Assembly: GCA_025526935.1 (NCBI GenBank)
Contig: JAHLKD010000028.1
Span: 248,001-312,000, forward strand
Length of the DNA: 64,000 bases
Direction of reading: 5' to 3'
Origin: Cladochytrium replicatum
Lineage: Eukaryota > Chytridiomycota > Chytridiomycetes > Cladochytriales > Cladochytriaceae
Each line of letters begins with the position of its first letter. The first letter of the stretch is position 1. Positions 47,201 to 59,984 of this stretch are shown here, piece after piece. The notes beneath the pieces are model-generated. The model did not search any database. It was not told the origin of the DNA and saw nothing but the letters and a program-made list of their open reading frames with translations. The position numbers were made by a program, and so were the translations under genes.

Positions 47201-48980
47201 TCCAGGTTCCGTCTCTTGGCCGACGTCAAAGCAAAATTCCCTTGTTGCACACAAGCTCCTTATGGCCAATGCAAATCAAGGCTGGAATTGCCTAACCAGG
47301 AAGACTGTGGGGTGTGAGTGTTTGGTTGATGCCGATGGTTCCACTGTGAAGTCTGTGGGTTGCTCCTTGAAAATGAGGTCATAATATCTCGCCAGAGCTG
47401 CCCACGCTTTTGGGAGAGTCATTTCGACTTGAACAGCTGTCGTGTCTCCTATATTATACCTATGTGTGTGAGTGTTTGGTTGATCTAAATCTCACACATT
47501 TCCCACACATACACATAATAAAACAAATGCCGGTATGACAAAACATATACAAAAGACTGTCCAATGCATAATCACAGCAACAGCACAAAAAAACTCTCAA
47601 GCCCAAGAGGAAGATCCATTGCCAGAAATCAATGATCGAACTCCAGAAAGTCACACAGAATTTAAAATTGTATTGCAGTTGGATCTGACTGTTCTTCTAT
47701 GTAATAGTGTTGTATACTTGCATCTCTGCATTGAAAGCCGTGACTTGTCATTGAAAAACATTGATTAAGGCTTGATCAGCTCCTGCAGGTGGAGCTTGAA
47801 TTGGAACCGGGATTTGACATAACAGGTGTAGACCAAGTTGGGGTTCTGCGATTGTGTTGCAGTATAGGAGTCAAACGCAGCCCTTTGATTCTGCAAAAGC
47901 TTTGACGTCCTTGAGGTAGACCTAAAACTCATGGAGAGATGCTCCACTTGTTGGATTATATACGTTATAGGACTCAATTACCACAGTCACTTTAACAACC
48001 ATACACAAAACACACTACGACGTAACCAATAGACTGGAGACGTCCAGGAGCTCTCAATGGGGATTGCACAGAGACCTGTCGGTTACAACTGTTAAGTTGA
48101 TAACAATTGTTTACTCGGAAAAATTAATATGTATTTATGGTGAGAACGTGTGTAATCCGTGCCTTCTATGATGTTACCACATTTGGTAATATTACTTATG
48201 TTATGCATTAATTCATTGTCTGATCGAAGATTGAAGCACTATATACTAACAAAAGTAATATTTACTTATTGGGAACAATAGTTTAGTAATCAAACCATCT
48301 CTGTACAAAAAGGTACACTTGATGGTTGAATGGCGTGTATGAGTCTCAGGATGGACTCTAAGCAACGTGGTAACGGAGTATACCCAACTCCCACAAGGCC
48401 ATTCACCACAAGTTCTGCTCATAGTTATGATTCAAGTTGTGTCCATTATTATGAAAAATCCTCTGGTTTCTCATTGCTACCCAAAGGAATTTCAATTGGT
48501 TTGATTTTGGGAGTGCATATGCTCTCCGCTTACATGCTCATTATATTATTCTTACTATTGATGATAAAATTATTACATCAAATAGTAATATATAATAATA
48601 CAAGAAACCCCAATGCATTAAACCTCAACGCTAGCCATTATACAAACAGGGGAAATGGGAAACATTCAAGCCCACACAGTTTGATTTCTATGGGAATCGG
48701 CCATGCGATTCCAATTCGTCTTGCACCTGAGGTGCGGAAGTATCAGCTGTCGAAAGGGAGACGAACCAGTTCAAGGAGTGTTACAGTCCTTGTTATCTAT
48801 TGTAAATTTTCCTTGTGAATTTTTTTAGATCTTGGGGGCTGGTTAAACTTCGTAAAGTTTGATGATCACTTTTCCAAAACAGACTATCATTTTATCAATA
48901 TACTCATATCATCCAGTGTAAATTAAGTGCCGCTGCCGGGTGTCGAGGAGTCCATCCCCCCGCCCGCCCCCCAAAACAAA
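47201..48980. other. A/T-rich gene-poor stretch
   Basis: No gene is supported. A 19-bp direct repeat (GTGTGAGTGTTTGGTTGAT) occurs near 47307 and again near 47463. The region 48100-48330 is strongly A/T-rich. The open frame 48330-48818 (162 aa, with one hydrophobic stretch near LIILFLLLMIKLL) has no recognisable feature and unusual composition, so it is not called. Confidence 0.4.
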
Positions 48981-49012
48981 AAAAAAACACACATACACAC
49001 ACACACACACCA
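48981..49012 (+). repeat. Poly-A plus CA microsatellite
   Basis: A run of A followed by alternating AC dinucleotides, preceded by a C-rich tract at 48956-48972. It lies about 210 bp upstream of the transporter start. Confidence 0.9.
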
Positions 49013-49180
49013 AGGCGGTGCCGTTGGAATAATGCAGAAGTGGCGCCCAGAACTGTACACATTCAGGGTGGTGATAGTGGCGATGATTTTGATGTTCCAC
49101 CCGCTGCTCAACGTGACAAAGCACATCCACAAGAATACAAATTTTGTTGTAGGTGGAGTGGGGTGTCAATATTGATGGGC

Positions 49181-49190
49181 TATAAATATA
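49181..49190 (+). promoter_or_regulatory. TATA box of the sugar transporter
   Basis: TATAAATATA lies 33 bp before the ATG at 49223. Its place argues that translation begins at 49223 rather than at the upstream in-frame ATG at 49175, which would lie before the box. This implies a very short 5' leader. Confidence 0.5.
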
Positions 49191-49222
49191 TCAGTGTCGT
49201 GAATTGGAAAACAAATCTCTCA

Positions 49223-50845
49223 ATGGCGAAAATCCCAATCTCAAATGTGTCATCCAGACTTTTGGCCATCACGGCCCTACTCTACATCAATACGGCGTTC
49301 CTTAACTACAGTACCGCATCCGGTGCATCTCTGATTATGTATTTTTCAGTGCAAGCGCACAAACATGGGCCTGGCGATCTATTGCTATTCTTTGCAATGT
49401 TCCGTATTGGATCCATAGTTGGCGGCTTGATCTCGGGTTTTGTGGTTGACTGGAGAGGTCGGCGTGTTGGTTTGGCGATCGGTTCCCTGCTAATAATTGC
49501 CGGGACGATTATCCAAGGCAGTACTTCACTTGGTACGACATTATTCGTGACATAATAGAGTTGCTAACAATCTTTGCATCAGAATCCTCGAGTCAACTTC
49601 TGGCTGGACGGCTCATCAGCGGATTTGGTTTTGCGATCACCTCCTCTGCCGCGACGATACTCGTCGGCGAGCTTTCCCCACCAAAAGCCCGTGGAAGCAT
49701 AATGGGACTCGGCACTTCAGCAGTATGTCAAATGATCTTGATCATCGCTGTTATTAACATATATATGGCTGGTTAAACAGGCCTACGTTGGTGCACTCCT
49801 CGGCCTTTTAACAACTTACGGCATGGCACCATATTCAGCGGAGCTCAAGTGGAGACTCCCCATTCTCTTTCAACTCTTACCAAGTTGCATTGTCCTGTTC
49901 ACACTCAAACTTATCCCTGAGTCGCCGCGCTTCCTTGTTTCTCGGGGCCAAATTGACGCTGCCATCGAGATTTTGGCGAACTACCACGCTAGAGGGAACA
50001 AGGACTCAGATATCGTCCGCTTTCAAATGAAGGAAATGCGGGAAGAGTCGGAGCGGGACCAAGCTTACACATCCACAACATTCGTCGGGTCAATGCGCGC
50101 GGTCGGCGCCATCTTCAGTTCCAAAGCCACTCTCTACCGTCTCTTCCTCTGTTGGGTGATCTCGTGGGCTCCCGGGATCACGTATCTGGACTACTACGTT
50201 TCGGACATAATCATTGAATCCGAGCTGAGCACGGGACTCTTGCTAGGCTATGGCATCGGCCTCTCAGTAATCGCGCTAGTCTGTTCTCTCGGAGGCTCGC
50301 TGTTCTTGATTGACACCATCGGCAGGCGGCGAACGGGGCTCTACTCAACTATTTTCATCGCGTTGTCGTATGCCGCAGTTGGTGGAGCAACGGCGGTTGC
50401 GAAAACCTCAAGCGCTGCGGCGATTGCCACATTGGTTCTTGTTTACGTCGGTTATGCGGCTTACTCAGCTCTGTGGAGCCCGCTCGAAGACGTGTATGCT
50501 CTTGAAATCTGGCCGTTCGCTCTCCGTGCGAAGGCGATGAGCGCAAATTATATACTCTCTGGGCTGTCCGGCTACTTCTACTCTTACATTTCCTCGTATG
50601 GTTTCGGCAATTTGGACGGGACGTTCTTGTTTGTCATTGGAGGGTTGTGTGCAGTGTGGGCTGCCCTGATCTGGTTCTTCGTGGTTGAGACTAACGGGCA
50701 CACACTTGAGGCAATCGACAAAATCTTTAACTCAAATCACCCGATCAAGGAATCTCTCAAACCCCCCAAATTCGGAGATGAAGCAATCCCCGACTTTGTA
50801 GTCGAAGGTGACTTGAAGGGGTCTGTCGGGGACGAAAAAGCTTGA
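49223..50845 (+). CDS. MFS sugar transporter
   Basis: A 12-helix major facilitator of the fungal sugar-porter family in the plasma membrane. Marker motifs: DWRGRRVGL (loop 2-3), AGRLISGFGFAITSS, ELSPPKARG (the PxxxRG after helix 4), PESPRFLVSRGQ (the PESPR loop 6-7 signature), IDTIGRRRTGL and a terminal VETNGHTLEAID (the E-T-G-L/T-E signature). Exons are 49223-49532, 49583-49722 and 49781-50845. It resembles lactose/hexose permease-like fungal porters, but the substrate cannot be read from sequence. The C-terminal tail is short and acidic/basic. An eroded copy of its first exon lies 3.6 kb upstream. Confidence 0.92.
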
Positions 50846-51196
50846 ATTCGCTGACATATCTGTAGTCTTACCATCCCATATTGTGGAGCTTCTATGATAC
50901 TTATTCTCGCTTAAATACCCAAAGTTGTTATCTTTTCTTTTTGTTGTCAAGAATATTGATAAGTGCGGACAGCGATGACAATAATATGTGTGTTCAATGT
51001 GTGTATTGCCGTGAGCTATCATCCGATCCTGACGTAGTTGACGTGAAAGCTGAAGCGTATCACCCGTGCTGTCGACCAACATGCCAGAATGCCAGACAAC
51101 AGTTAACTTTTCATATTATTGCTTCTATATATCTCTTCTGTATTTAGATGTGAACAGCAATGCGATATCCCGTCAATTAGTTAATGAGGAGATATG

Positions 51197-54164
51197 CTAA
51201 GCAAACTCAATTTTGAGAGAGTTGATCTTAGCTCCAAATCCGGTAACAACGCCAGAATCAGAGGTAAACTGCACGGAAACCGCAAAAACAGATTTCCCTT
51301 GGAAGGAAGAGGACGTGAGACTCTCATTAATCGAACCTTCCCCAGAGACTTTCTTCAACACTTCAAAGTCGGAAGCGTTGTTCAAGTCGGTCAAACTGAT
51401 GGTCAAGAAGTCAAAAGTTGCCTCAGAATTGTAAGATCCGTCCACAGCGATCTTAATGGTTGTGGCCCCAGCCGGCGGTGTCACGACAATCACGGCAGTG
51501 GTGTCCACTCCGTCCACGTATAGCGATTCTGTACCGATTTGAAGAACGCCGTTCACAATTTTCCAGCCGAACTCATCGCTGTTTCCGTTGTTGAAGATGT
51601 ATGTTGCAGTGTTAACAGGGAAAATACTGAAGTCCCAGGTGTACGGGAACGAAGAGATACCGGGGCTGGGGTATACTTTGAGCGTACGGTGTGTCTGGAC
51701 GTACTGCACGCCGTCACGGAACGCCTGAACAGTAAGCTGCTTGACTCCTGGTGACGAAAGCAACGCAGCCGGCGGGTCGACCTTCAAGTTCTTCACGGTG
51801 GGGTCATCAACAGTCGGCACACGTCCCAGGTCGATATCCTGGATGGCTGTCCCGGTAGATTTGTCGACCAGACGGATGAAGTCGAAGTTGGCAATCTTCA
51901 AGTCAAAGGCGGGTGTCTCAATACCAACCACTGCTCCGGTGCTTCGAACAGGCGTCAGCAAGAACTCGGACTCGAAGATACCCTTGCGATGGGCCGCGGT
52001 ATTCAGGAAGCCCGCGATTGCTTCCAGGTTCTCGTAGAGCGGGCCAACGTTGTCCCGCACATCCCTAATAAGAAATATAGTGTGAGTGGATCGCAAACAA
52101 TGCACATTGAGCATACCGCTGCGAGAGTTTGTTGTTGCCACGGTCCGCAATGATCCCACGGTCCTCAATGATTTCACCCTCGTTCTTCAAAACGCGGACG
52201 TATTGCCTGTAACCGACGCGGGCATCCTGGCTTGTTCCGAGACCGGCAAGACTAGGGAAGCCGTATGGCGCAAGTGAACTCGACAACGTGAGTACGTTCG
52301 CGCCACCAGCTCCGGTCTCACCGTCCTCACCGATGACGAATGCCAGATCGTTATCTTGCATGTACGAACTGAAGAGATCGCACGCAGAGTAGCAGCGACC
52401 ATTGTTGTAAACAACCACAGGTTTAATGTAAGCCGTGCCTAGTGCGTTGGTCTCCTCCTTGGGAGTAAAAGCGATCGGTTCGGTGTACTTATCTCCATTG
52501 GCAAGTGCTTTTTGGTAGGCTAGGTAGAATGCACTTGTGGGAGAGTTGGTTTGTGCTACGTAAGCTGTGTTCTCGGGCGTCACAAGTCCCTTGAATCCAC
52601 CAGTTCGGAACTCGCCGCGGCGAAGGAACAGCTGAGGAAGGTCATCAGCGATGAACACATAGCCACCTATGTGAAGGAAATTAGATTAAGCTGGAATAAA
52701 CAAAGTTTAAACAGCTCCGCACCTCCGTTGTTAGTGATGTCGATGATTAGACCATCTGTGTCAGCAAGTTGATTGACCAACAGGCTTTGGAACAGATTAA
52801 TGATCTCCCTTGTCTGGTAGAGAGGTTCCGCGGGTTGGAAAGAAGTCAACCTGATTATACCGATGTTGCAACTGCTCGTACGGTACTTAGTCTAGAAGAA
52901 AATTGTCAATCATCGATCGCCAGGTGATGTGACAAAAATACGTACCCAGCTCAAAACTGCGGAAGGAGTGGCCGTATACTGAATGCTGTAGCCCTCGTCC
53001 GGGTAGAACGACAGCAAGTGTTCGAAGTCGTCGTTCTTCATAATAGGCTTCTTGGCCTCCTGCTTAGCGTCAGCAATAGATTCACGCGAACCATCCGTGC
53101 CGGACGGGGGCTTAATCGGGTCACCGTTGACGAGAGCAACGGTAGGTTCGCACGTTGAAGTGCTGAAGCTAATCAACCACGGTAGGGTGATAGTGAATCG
53201 TTTGACGAACGCTCCAGAGTCATCGTAGCGAGCGAATTGCAACTCCACGCTGTCCGTCGCAGGGAAGGGAAGAAGACGGCCATTGCGGTTGGCCAAGAAA
53301 TCAACCAAACGCCTATATCCACCAGACGGGTTGGTTCCACCAGGCTCGTCTTGCAGAAGGTCGTATAGCTGTGCGAAAGTTTTTCCGTCATAGAGCTCAA
53401 GCTAAGGCAGATACAAGCTTCATTTACGAGCAACACCAGAGTCTCGCTGACGTACCACATCACCGAATTGAATATCTGCGACGCCAGGAGTCAAAACATT
53501 GGTAATCTGAGTGCTGGAACGAGAGAAAACGACGGGTTTTGCGTCCTTGATAGGGTCGGAAGTCCTCGATAGCTCGAACCGAATCGGAAGGAACACGGTA
53601 GCGCATCCGTGAGGAACAGGGTAGTAGTAGTTGGTACTAGAATGCAAAAAGTCAATGTTTGAGTCTTTGATATTCGGAAGGGTCAACGCTTGGACACTCA
53701 CTGAAGGTCACGAAGGGAACGGAACCTGTGCGGAGAAATAGATGAGCATGGCAATTGAATGCAACCCGCAGGACCTACATTTTGGACATGGTGTTGTGCA
53801 AAGTCGAGTCGTTCAACGATTTAGCATTGGCAACCAAGTCTGCCAGGACTGGACGATAGTCACCACGAGAGCCAAGGGTTTTGAGTTTCGAGTCCAAGTT
53901 GACGTCTGTTCCGACGGATATAATGAGAAAACAGCACAGAAACATAGAAGCAGGAACGCAAAGATACCTACAGATGGCAAACATCTTGTTCATGCTGTCA
54001 GCGACAAACTGGCGAGCTTCAGGCGAGTACTTTGCAAAGGCATCGAAATCCTTCCGGCGATTGGCATAAAGATCGTACTTAGTGGTTCCAATAACCACAT
54101 CGGCGGACACGGGGAAAGCCGCCAGGGCCACCGCTACGAAGACGGCGACAGACCTGAACAGCAT
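51197..54164 (-). CDS. Secreted S41-family serine protease
   Basis: A signal peptide (FRSVAVFVAVALAAFPVSA) starts the protein at ATG 54164, so it is probably secreted. The catalytic region follows TDGLIIDITNNGG, AYVFIADDLPQLFL and KPVVVYNNGRCYSACDLFSS, where the Ser in CYSACD is the expected nucleophile of the C-terminal-processing peptidase (S41) fold; then VIGEDGETGAGGANVLT. Upstream are a region with ITLPWLISF and ELYDGKTFAQLYDLL. The last part (51197-52062) is a beta-rich extension ending VTGFGAKINSLKIEFA, possibly a carbohydrate- or wall-binding domain. About eight exons with short introns. Fungal S41 proteases of this type have a long N-terminal part and are frequent in chytrids as presumed extracellular enzymes. 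The product is about 800 aa or slightly more. Confidence 0.85.
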
Positions 54165-54765
54165 TGCGAACGGAGTAGGGATAGGGTGCAGGTAGGTATT
54201 TGTAGAATTTTAAGGTGCGATTAATAAATTTTGCGGAGGGTTGATCTAACTGGCCAGCTCACTGCCACACATGATTTCGGTGGGCGCAGCCTAACTAGAC
54301 ATCCGTGGCGAATTTGGGTTCGGCACCATCACAGCTGGGCTCGTGGTGGCGAAAGAGGTCTGTGATACATCAGATGGACCGTAGAGCTTTGAAAGAAATA
54401 AAGGACGCGCGTCATGAAGGCTACTCTAGATGTGATTTCTCATCACGGTGAACAACCACCTCATCCTCAAGCGTGGGTTGTATATTTTTCTTTATATTAA
54501 AATCAAAATGGTCGAAACCTCATCAGAGAAAGTTTAGCACTATGCGAACAACCCAAACAACATACATGAATTATTTAACAGGGAGTGAAGACTCACGAAC
54601 AAGCCGGGTTCAGCAGATAAGTTGCTCGGAAAAATGACCCGATTCGATTCACGAAATTGATGAAGCTGCCAGCAACGGAAATGGCTGGGAGAAATGAAAT
54701 GAAAAGAGATACTCCACAAAAAAAATGTCGACACTGTGTAGGCTCGAGCGACCGGTGTGATTTCA

Positions 54766-55179
54766 TCAAAACCTGTTGGTGTCAACGTGGTGAACGGAAT
54801 ACATGTCCATAGTACGTCGTCGAGTGCACGGACCAGCGTTCTCATTGTGATGATGATGCAACGAGGCGATCATATGAGCGTATCCTTTAAGGGAGTTGAT
54901 CGATTGGTGCAGTTGATTGTAGTGCGCTGCTGAAGCTGCTTTAGTAGGGCTCAATGGTGGTTGTTTTTGCTTCTGTGATCCGTTCACGAGCTTCACCGCT
55001 GCCGTGGAATGTAGAGTAGGTGGTGAGGAAGCATTGGAACCAGCTGGTTCAGAATTATCGTATACGAGCGCTTCATCGAAGCTGGAAGTAGGCGAATGCT
55101 GCTTTGGGAACCACATTTCGGAGCTTTGGCAAGATGTCGGAATGTCGATTCCTTGGATATTACTTGTGATCGTGAGCAT
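54766..55179 (-). CDS. Small hypothetical protein
   Basis: A 137-residue frame from ATG 55179 (MLTITSNIQGIDIP), with low-complexity parts (NSEPAGSNASSPP, ASLHHHHNENAG) and a short helical stretch YNQLHQSINSLKGYAHMIA. No domain or signal is recognised. An alternative start 30 bp upstream (55209) exists. Support is only the open frame and its moderately protein-like composition. It stands alone between the protease and the membrane-protein gene. Confidence 0.35.
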   Translation of the reverse strand: MLTITSNIQGIDIPTSCQSSEMWFPKQHSPTSSFDEALVYDNSEPAGSNASSPPTLHSTAAVKLVNGSQKQKQPPLSPTKAASAAHYNQLHQSINSLKGYAHMIASLHHHHNENAGPCTRRRTMDMYSVHHVDTNRF

Positions 55180-55452
55180 GATTGACGGTTGGTTTCTGGT
55201 ACCGATCAAGGTCGTTCTAGTTTATCGCAGTTTAAGTGAGATAAAAGGGATTTCTCGGCAGGTTTTAAGCGTTGCCTGGGAGGAGAAGTGATGTTGCATC
55301 ACAGTGGGAAGAAACGAGTCAGAGTTTCATGTTTTCAAGCCACAGATTCCAGCATCATACCTACAACAAACTTGGAAACTTATATATTTTGAGATGGATG
55401 AGGCGGTCGTATTTCCAGAATGATGATCAGAGAACGCACATGTTACATGAAT

Positions 55453-55628
55453 ATGATCAGGCGACGCAATCAATCACACAAATGCGAAACCAAAAGACAA
55501 TAAACGGCAAAGATGAGCTGAAGGATAGTAAATCAAAACGATGATCAGGCGACGCAATCAATCACACAAATGCGAAACCAAAAGACAATAAACGGCAGAG
55601 ATGAGCTGAAGGATAGTAAATCAAAACG
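55453..55628. repeat. 88-bp perfect tandem duplication
   Basis: Two abutting copies, 55453-55540 and 55541-55628, differ at a single base (A in one, G in the other near position 80 of the unit). The unit has no open frame of note. It ends 17 bp before the stop codon of the minus-strand membrane-protein gene, so it lies in that gene's 3' untranslated region. Near identity points to a recent event. Confidence 0.95.
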
Positions 55629-55644
55629 AGGAACAAAAAGTATG

Positions 55645-57060
55645 CTACGGGGTGTCGGAATAGTTTTCAGAGCGTGCAGAAACATTGGGTAGACGACCCC
55701 GCAGGTCAATTGAGCCACCTGTCGTTTCTGGTGTACTCCCCATTGAATCAGAGGCCGACTCACTGTTCATGGTCTGTTTGCGGCGGAGAGAATCGAGAGT
55801 TCGGTATGTGGGTCTGCGGATTGGTGAGCCATCTTCTGCGACGTGTGTTTGCTCGTCTTCTGGTGAACGGTTTGGTGGTATATCACGCATTGAATCGCGT
55901 ATTCGTTGGTGTTCCGCTTGGATTTGTCGGCGCTCCGCTGTTGCAATTACTGTCGGACGAACAGGAGGATCGGCAGTAATTGATGGCGTTCCTATGAGTG
56001 GTTGCGCTTCGGAGGTTGGAGGGGAGGATGTGTTGACGGTTGGAGCAGGGGAGGGAGTAGCGCCGGGTCTAGCAAAGCGGCCAACAAAGCGATTCCAAGA
56101 AGATGCAGCCAGTGTTCGGAAGTTTAAGTAGGACTGGTCTTTGGCGACGTATACTCGAGAGCTGGGAGGTCCACGAGTGTTGTCAATTTCTCGAGTAATA
56201 GGAAGATGATCTCGGCCTTCCCTCGCTGCCTTTCGTGCTGCTGCCTGACGGCGACGTCGACGCTCTCCAAGGACAATTATGGCGATCAGAACTGCAACGA
56301 GAGCTGTGCCAACCACAATCAAAAGAATATTTCGTGTAAGATTTGACGCATTCAGCTCTGGCGCTTTGGCAATTGAGCTTGTTGTTGGGGCGACGGGGTT
56401 GATCACATTGCTTGAGCTCGATTTGCTGGCAGCGATTTGGGAGATCGATGATCCCGTGCCCGACGCAGAAAGGGAAGACAGCGGAAGTGCAGCGGAAAGT
56501 GTGGATGCTGCTGTAGCTGCGGGAACTGTGTTGGAGACGGAAAGCGCAGTAGTGTTATCGGTGTCTGCAAGTGTAAAAGCTGTTGGAAATTAGTCCTGAT
56601 AAGCGCTGATTTTGAAAGAGTGGTTGCGGGCATACTCTGGCAGCTCTGTGCGGAAAATTGGTTCAGACAATCTGGGCCACAAACGATATCTCTAACGCCA
56701 GGTTGTGCCCCAAGATTTGTGCAATCAACGTTTCCAGGAGCAAGGGCGCTGCTGCACCGACGAAGGACGCACTCGGAAGTTGATGGAGCGAAGCGGTAGC
56801 AATTGCCCTCATCAACATCCTGAGGAGAACACCCTGTACGAATGTTTTATTACTTCTGATTCGCGATCATTTTATGGTTGGTTACCGGTCGGACAAGTTT
56901 GCTTGAAGCAGCCTGGCGGAAACGATCCACACCAAACACATGTGGTAAAAAACGATGTGCACTCTCCGCTCGACTGTGCCGACCAACAAAACTCGGTGCT
57001 CATGATGAGAGACAATTTGGTCGCAATTCTGAAAATGGCAGTGTTCAGCTGGCTGTGATT
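55645..57060 (-). CDS. Single-pass membrane protein with Cys-rich ectodomain
   Basis: Exons on the minus strand give an extracellular Cys-rich part (TEFCWSAQSSGECTSFF, TTCVWCGSFPPGCFKQTCP, DVDEGNCYRFAPSTSECVLR, DIVCGPDCLNQFSAQSCQ), a Ser/Thr/Ala-rich stalk (ALPLSSLSASGTGSS), one helix (ILLIVVGTALVAVLIAIIVL) and a basic stop-transfer (GERRRRRQAAARK). A cytoplasmic tail of about 210 residues, rich in Ser/Pro/Arg, follows. The CVWCG pattern recalls PSI-type cysteine modules, which suggests a cell-surface or wall-sensing role, though no catalytic domain is present. Introns lie near 56575-56640 and 56833-56888. The start codon and signal peptide are unresolved, probably near 57016-57060. Confidence 0.6.
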
Positions 57061-57458
57061 TGAACATGTTATTATTTGACAGCGGACACCAGAAGAAACA
57101 CAGATGCAATGGCGGAGTTTGCATGATGCGACCCTTCTTGTTGGTCGATTTCAGTTTCATTTTTTTGTGCGGAAACTGAGGGGATGTAAATTTTGTTTTC
57201 TTTAGAAATGACCTTGTTTGTTTTTTTATTGCAAACGGTTACCATTAAATACACTCCAAAGTGCTTTCTATCCACGATAGCCATCATCTAACATCTGAAT
57301 CGCCCGCTCTCCTCCCAACATTAATACTCCTCGACGTGCCGAGCATTACATATCATCAGACCATCACAGCTGCACATTTTTTCCCTGATCCGAAACACGC
57401 GTCCAAAACTTTTGGTTTTCCAGCGGATCACTCTCCCCTTACATTTTGGTATCGCATC

Positions 57459-59612
57459 ATGGCAAGAACAAAATTGTCGCTGAAGCAGGCCCACATCCAC
57501 AGCGCTGTTGTCAACGCTGCTGCTGCGGCCTTGGCCGCTGCCACCGTATCAGACGCTTCTTCCCGCCATGATGAAAAGGTGACATCCCAGAACACCATGG
57601 CGACAAACGGCGAAGAACACTTACCTATGGAGACTGATGGAGCTGGGAAAGCAGGTGCCGACTCACATGAAGCCAATACTACATTCTCGCGTATGGATGA
57701 GGGTAATCTCCCTGCTGCTCCATTTCCGGCTGTCCCCATGTCCACCGCAATGTCCTCGTCGGCTCATTCCACTGGGCTTGCCAAACCCATGGTCGCGCAA
57801 GCTGCCGAGGTAAGCTCGTTTTTTTGCTGATGACGGCATTTGTGGGATTGTGATTTAGTGATAGTGACTTTTGACCATGCGGAGATACACTGCCGATATG
57901 ATTGAAATGATGGGACAACAATCGAAAGTCCAACGAACTCAGATGGTTATGAAGCAACAGAATGCAACTTTGATCCAGATAATGGACGAGTTTTACGGCT
58001 CAGATAAACACCACCAACACACACACACCTTCGTGATCTCTTTGTACTTGATGGCGGTATTGATTTTCTTCCTTCGTCTTTGTCCGTTCGCTTGTTTCTC
58101 TCCATGGACAGCATATTCCGCTGTTTGAATACTCATCGCTCTATCCCAACACACCACCACCGTCTACTCCTCTCCCGCCATCTATTCTTGCGGACGCCCA
58201 AAAGCAACTCGAGCTGGTCGCATCGTTGTCGCTCTCTATGCTCAGGACTGCTCCGACCAACAAACGCCCTCCTCCGTCACCTTCACCATCGACGAACTCA
58301 GATGATGTGGAAGAAGGACGCAGCAAGAGAGTCGCACTTACTACTGATGCAGAACGTGAAGCAGCGGCGGTCCTATCGATGTTGAGCATTGCGACGCCTA
58401 GATCAGGAAACTATCCGCTGAATTCTCAGCTTCCCCCGTCCCCTGGCGTGCAATCCGATTCACCGTCATCGACTGCAGTCGCTGAAATCAACCCGAAGCA
58501 AGCTCAGCTCTCTCATCTGGGGAAGCGAGAGGAGTCCAGCTCTCAGACGCCTCGCTCTCGTCCCGGTTTCCTATCCGTTGCTGACTTACTAAACAATGAT
58601 CACCCCTCTTCGCCTTCTTCCAGCGGCTCAGACAGTCTTGTTGCTCCACCAGCAGTACTCTTGCCCCAATCTCACCTGAGTCAAACCGCTCCGGTCCCAA
58701 TGCAGCCTTACTTTACCCCATCAGAGCAGCATCATAAGCCCTGCAACAACCCACTCTGCCCTTGCTCCCGTCAGCCAATCAATGAATACCGCACTATTTC
58801 GTCAAACAACAGTAGCAGTCACTACGTCAACAACAACTTGCACCACCGTTACTCAGGACCCCCAGTTTCTTCAGGACCTTCAGGACCATCTGGTCCCTCT
58901 CAACCGCCGCTTCTACCACCACTTAGCAGGCAGTATCCAGCGATCCCTCGTTCGTCTGTCGTACCAACAAACTCAGACTCGTTTGAAAGGTTCCTTCGCG
59001 TCACGTACCCTCCGATTCAGCTTTCTCGACCAGCAACTACATCAGGACCGTCGCCGCCCCCTTCAGTCCACTCTGCTCATTCCGTCGCACCGCAACAGCA
59101 CTACAGACCGCAAGAGCAGCAATTCGCCCCTCGTATGCCAGATCCCCGTGTCCAGATTGAAAAGGTATTGAGCGAATCAATCCACTTTTCCGTTCGTTTA
59201 CTGAATGACGTTTCCTCAGCAATCATTCCACTACCCAAACATAAGGCCGCCTCCTCCTCCTTTGGCACCTCGAGTTCAGCAGCGTATGCCTCCCCGGCCT
59301 TTGCAGCCTGAACCGGCCTACGATGTTCATCACCAGCAGCCTCCTCAGCCCCAACAGCTCCCAGTCCCACACCCTACCCGCGGCCGTCCGCCCCTGCTCT
59401 CAAATGCGACATTCCGCGCCTCCCTCTCTCGCAACAGTAGTGGAGCAAGATCATCGGAACCACAGCAGCCTCTCCCTCCCCCTCCTCCTCTCCCGACCAG
59501 CAGACGCGGCGGCCGTAGAGGAAGTGGTGTGAGGAGCAGCAGCTCGATAGGAAATAGAGTGCTCCCCCCGCTTGCACCAGCTCCGCCTGCGCCAGTAAAG
59601 CGAGCCGACTAG
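57459..59612 (+). CDS. Low-complexity Pro/Ser/Gln-rich protein, possibly nuclear
   Basis: Starts at ATG 57459 (MARTKLSLKQAHIHS, then an Ala-rich helix AAAAALAAATVSDAS). A Met/Gln-rich segment follows (MIEMMGQQSKVQRTQMVMKQ). Then comes a long disordered region with PPPSPSPSTNSDD and SVADLLNNDHPSS, the short cysteine patch CNNPLCPCSRQP, and Pro/Gln/Arg-rich ends (PPPPPLPTSRRGGRRGSG). The exon joins near 57810-57890 and 59166-59219 are plausible but the first is not cleanly phased by eye. There is no DNA-binding domain, so a transcriptional co-regulator is only a possibility. Stop at 59610-59612. Confidence 0.5.
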
Positions 59613-59984
59613 TGAAACTTTTTTGTGCGCGACAGTTCGTCAGTGATTACTTGTTATTTACAGTCTCTTATTATTATTCTCTGATCTGATCACCATTTCG
59701 ATATAAACCTTGCCCATCTGTGTTTTGATCAGCGACATTGTCATGAAAAACAAAGCAACCTGCCCTTTTTTTCTGCCTCTCGAGCTAATCGTTCATTATT
59801 TTTATTTTATTGGTAGGACTTCGGCACAGTTTTGGTGCTGGGAGCTGAAGCGTTTTTGAATACAAATTGGTGGTGGGACGCTCCCACGCCGCCAAATCAT
59901 AAATCATGCCATTTCCACAAACAGTATGGACAGATCGGCACCGATTATCTCAAAGGGTCCACCTTTGCTTTCCATCTTTCACCA

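Noticed and set aside
47307-47482. 19-bp direct repeat as target-site duplication of a transposon
   Set aside because: The intervening 150 bp shows no inverted ends or coding capacity, and the repeat lies in simple TG-rich sequence.
48330-48818. 162-aa frame with one hydrophobic stretch
   Set aside because: No signal, family, splice context or composition that supports a gene; it lies in an A/T-rich gene-poor island.
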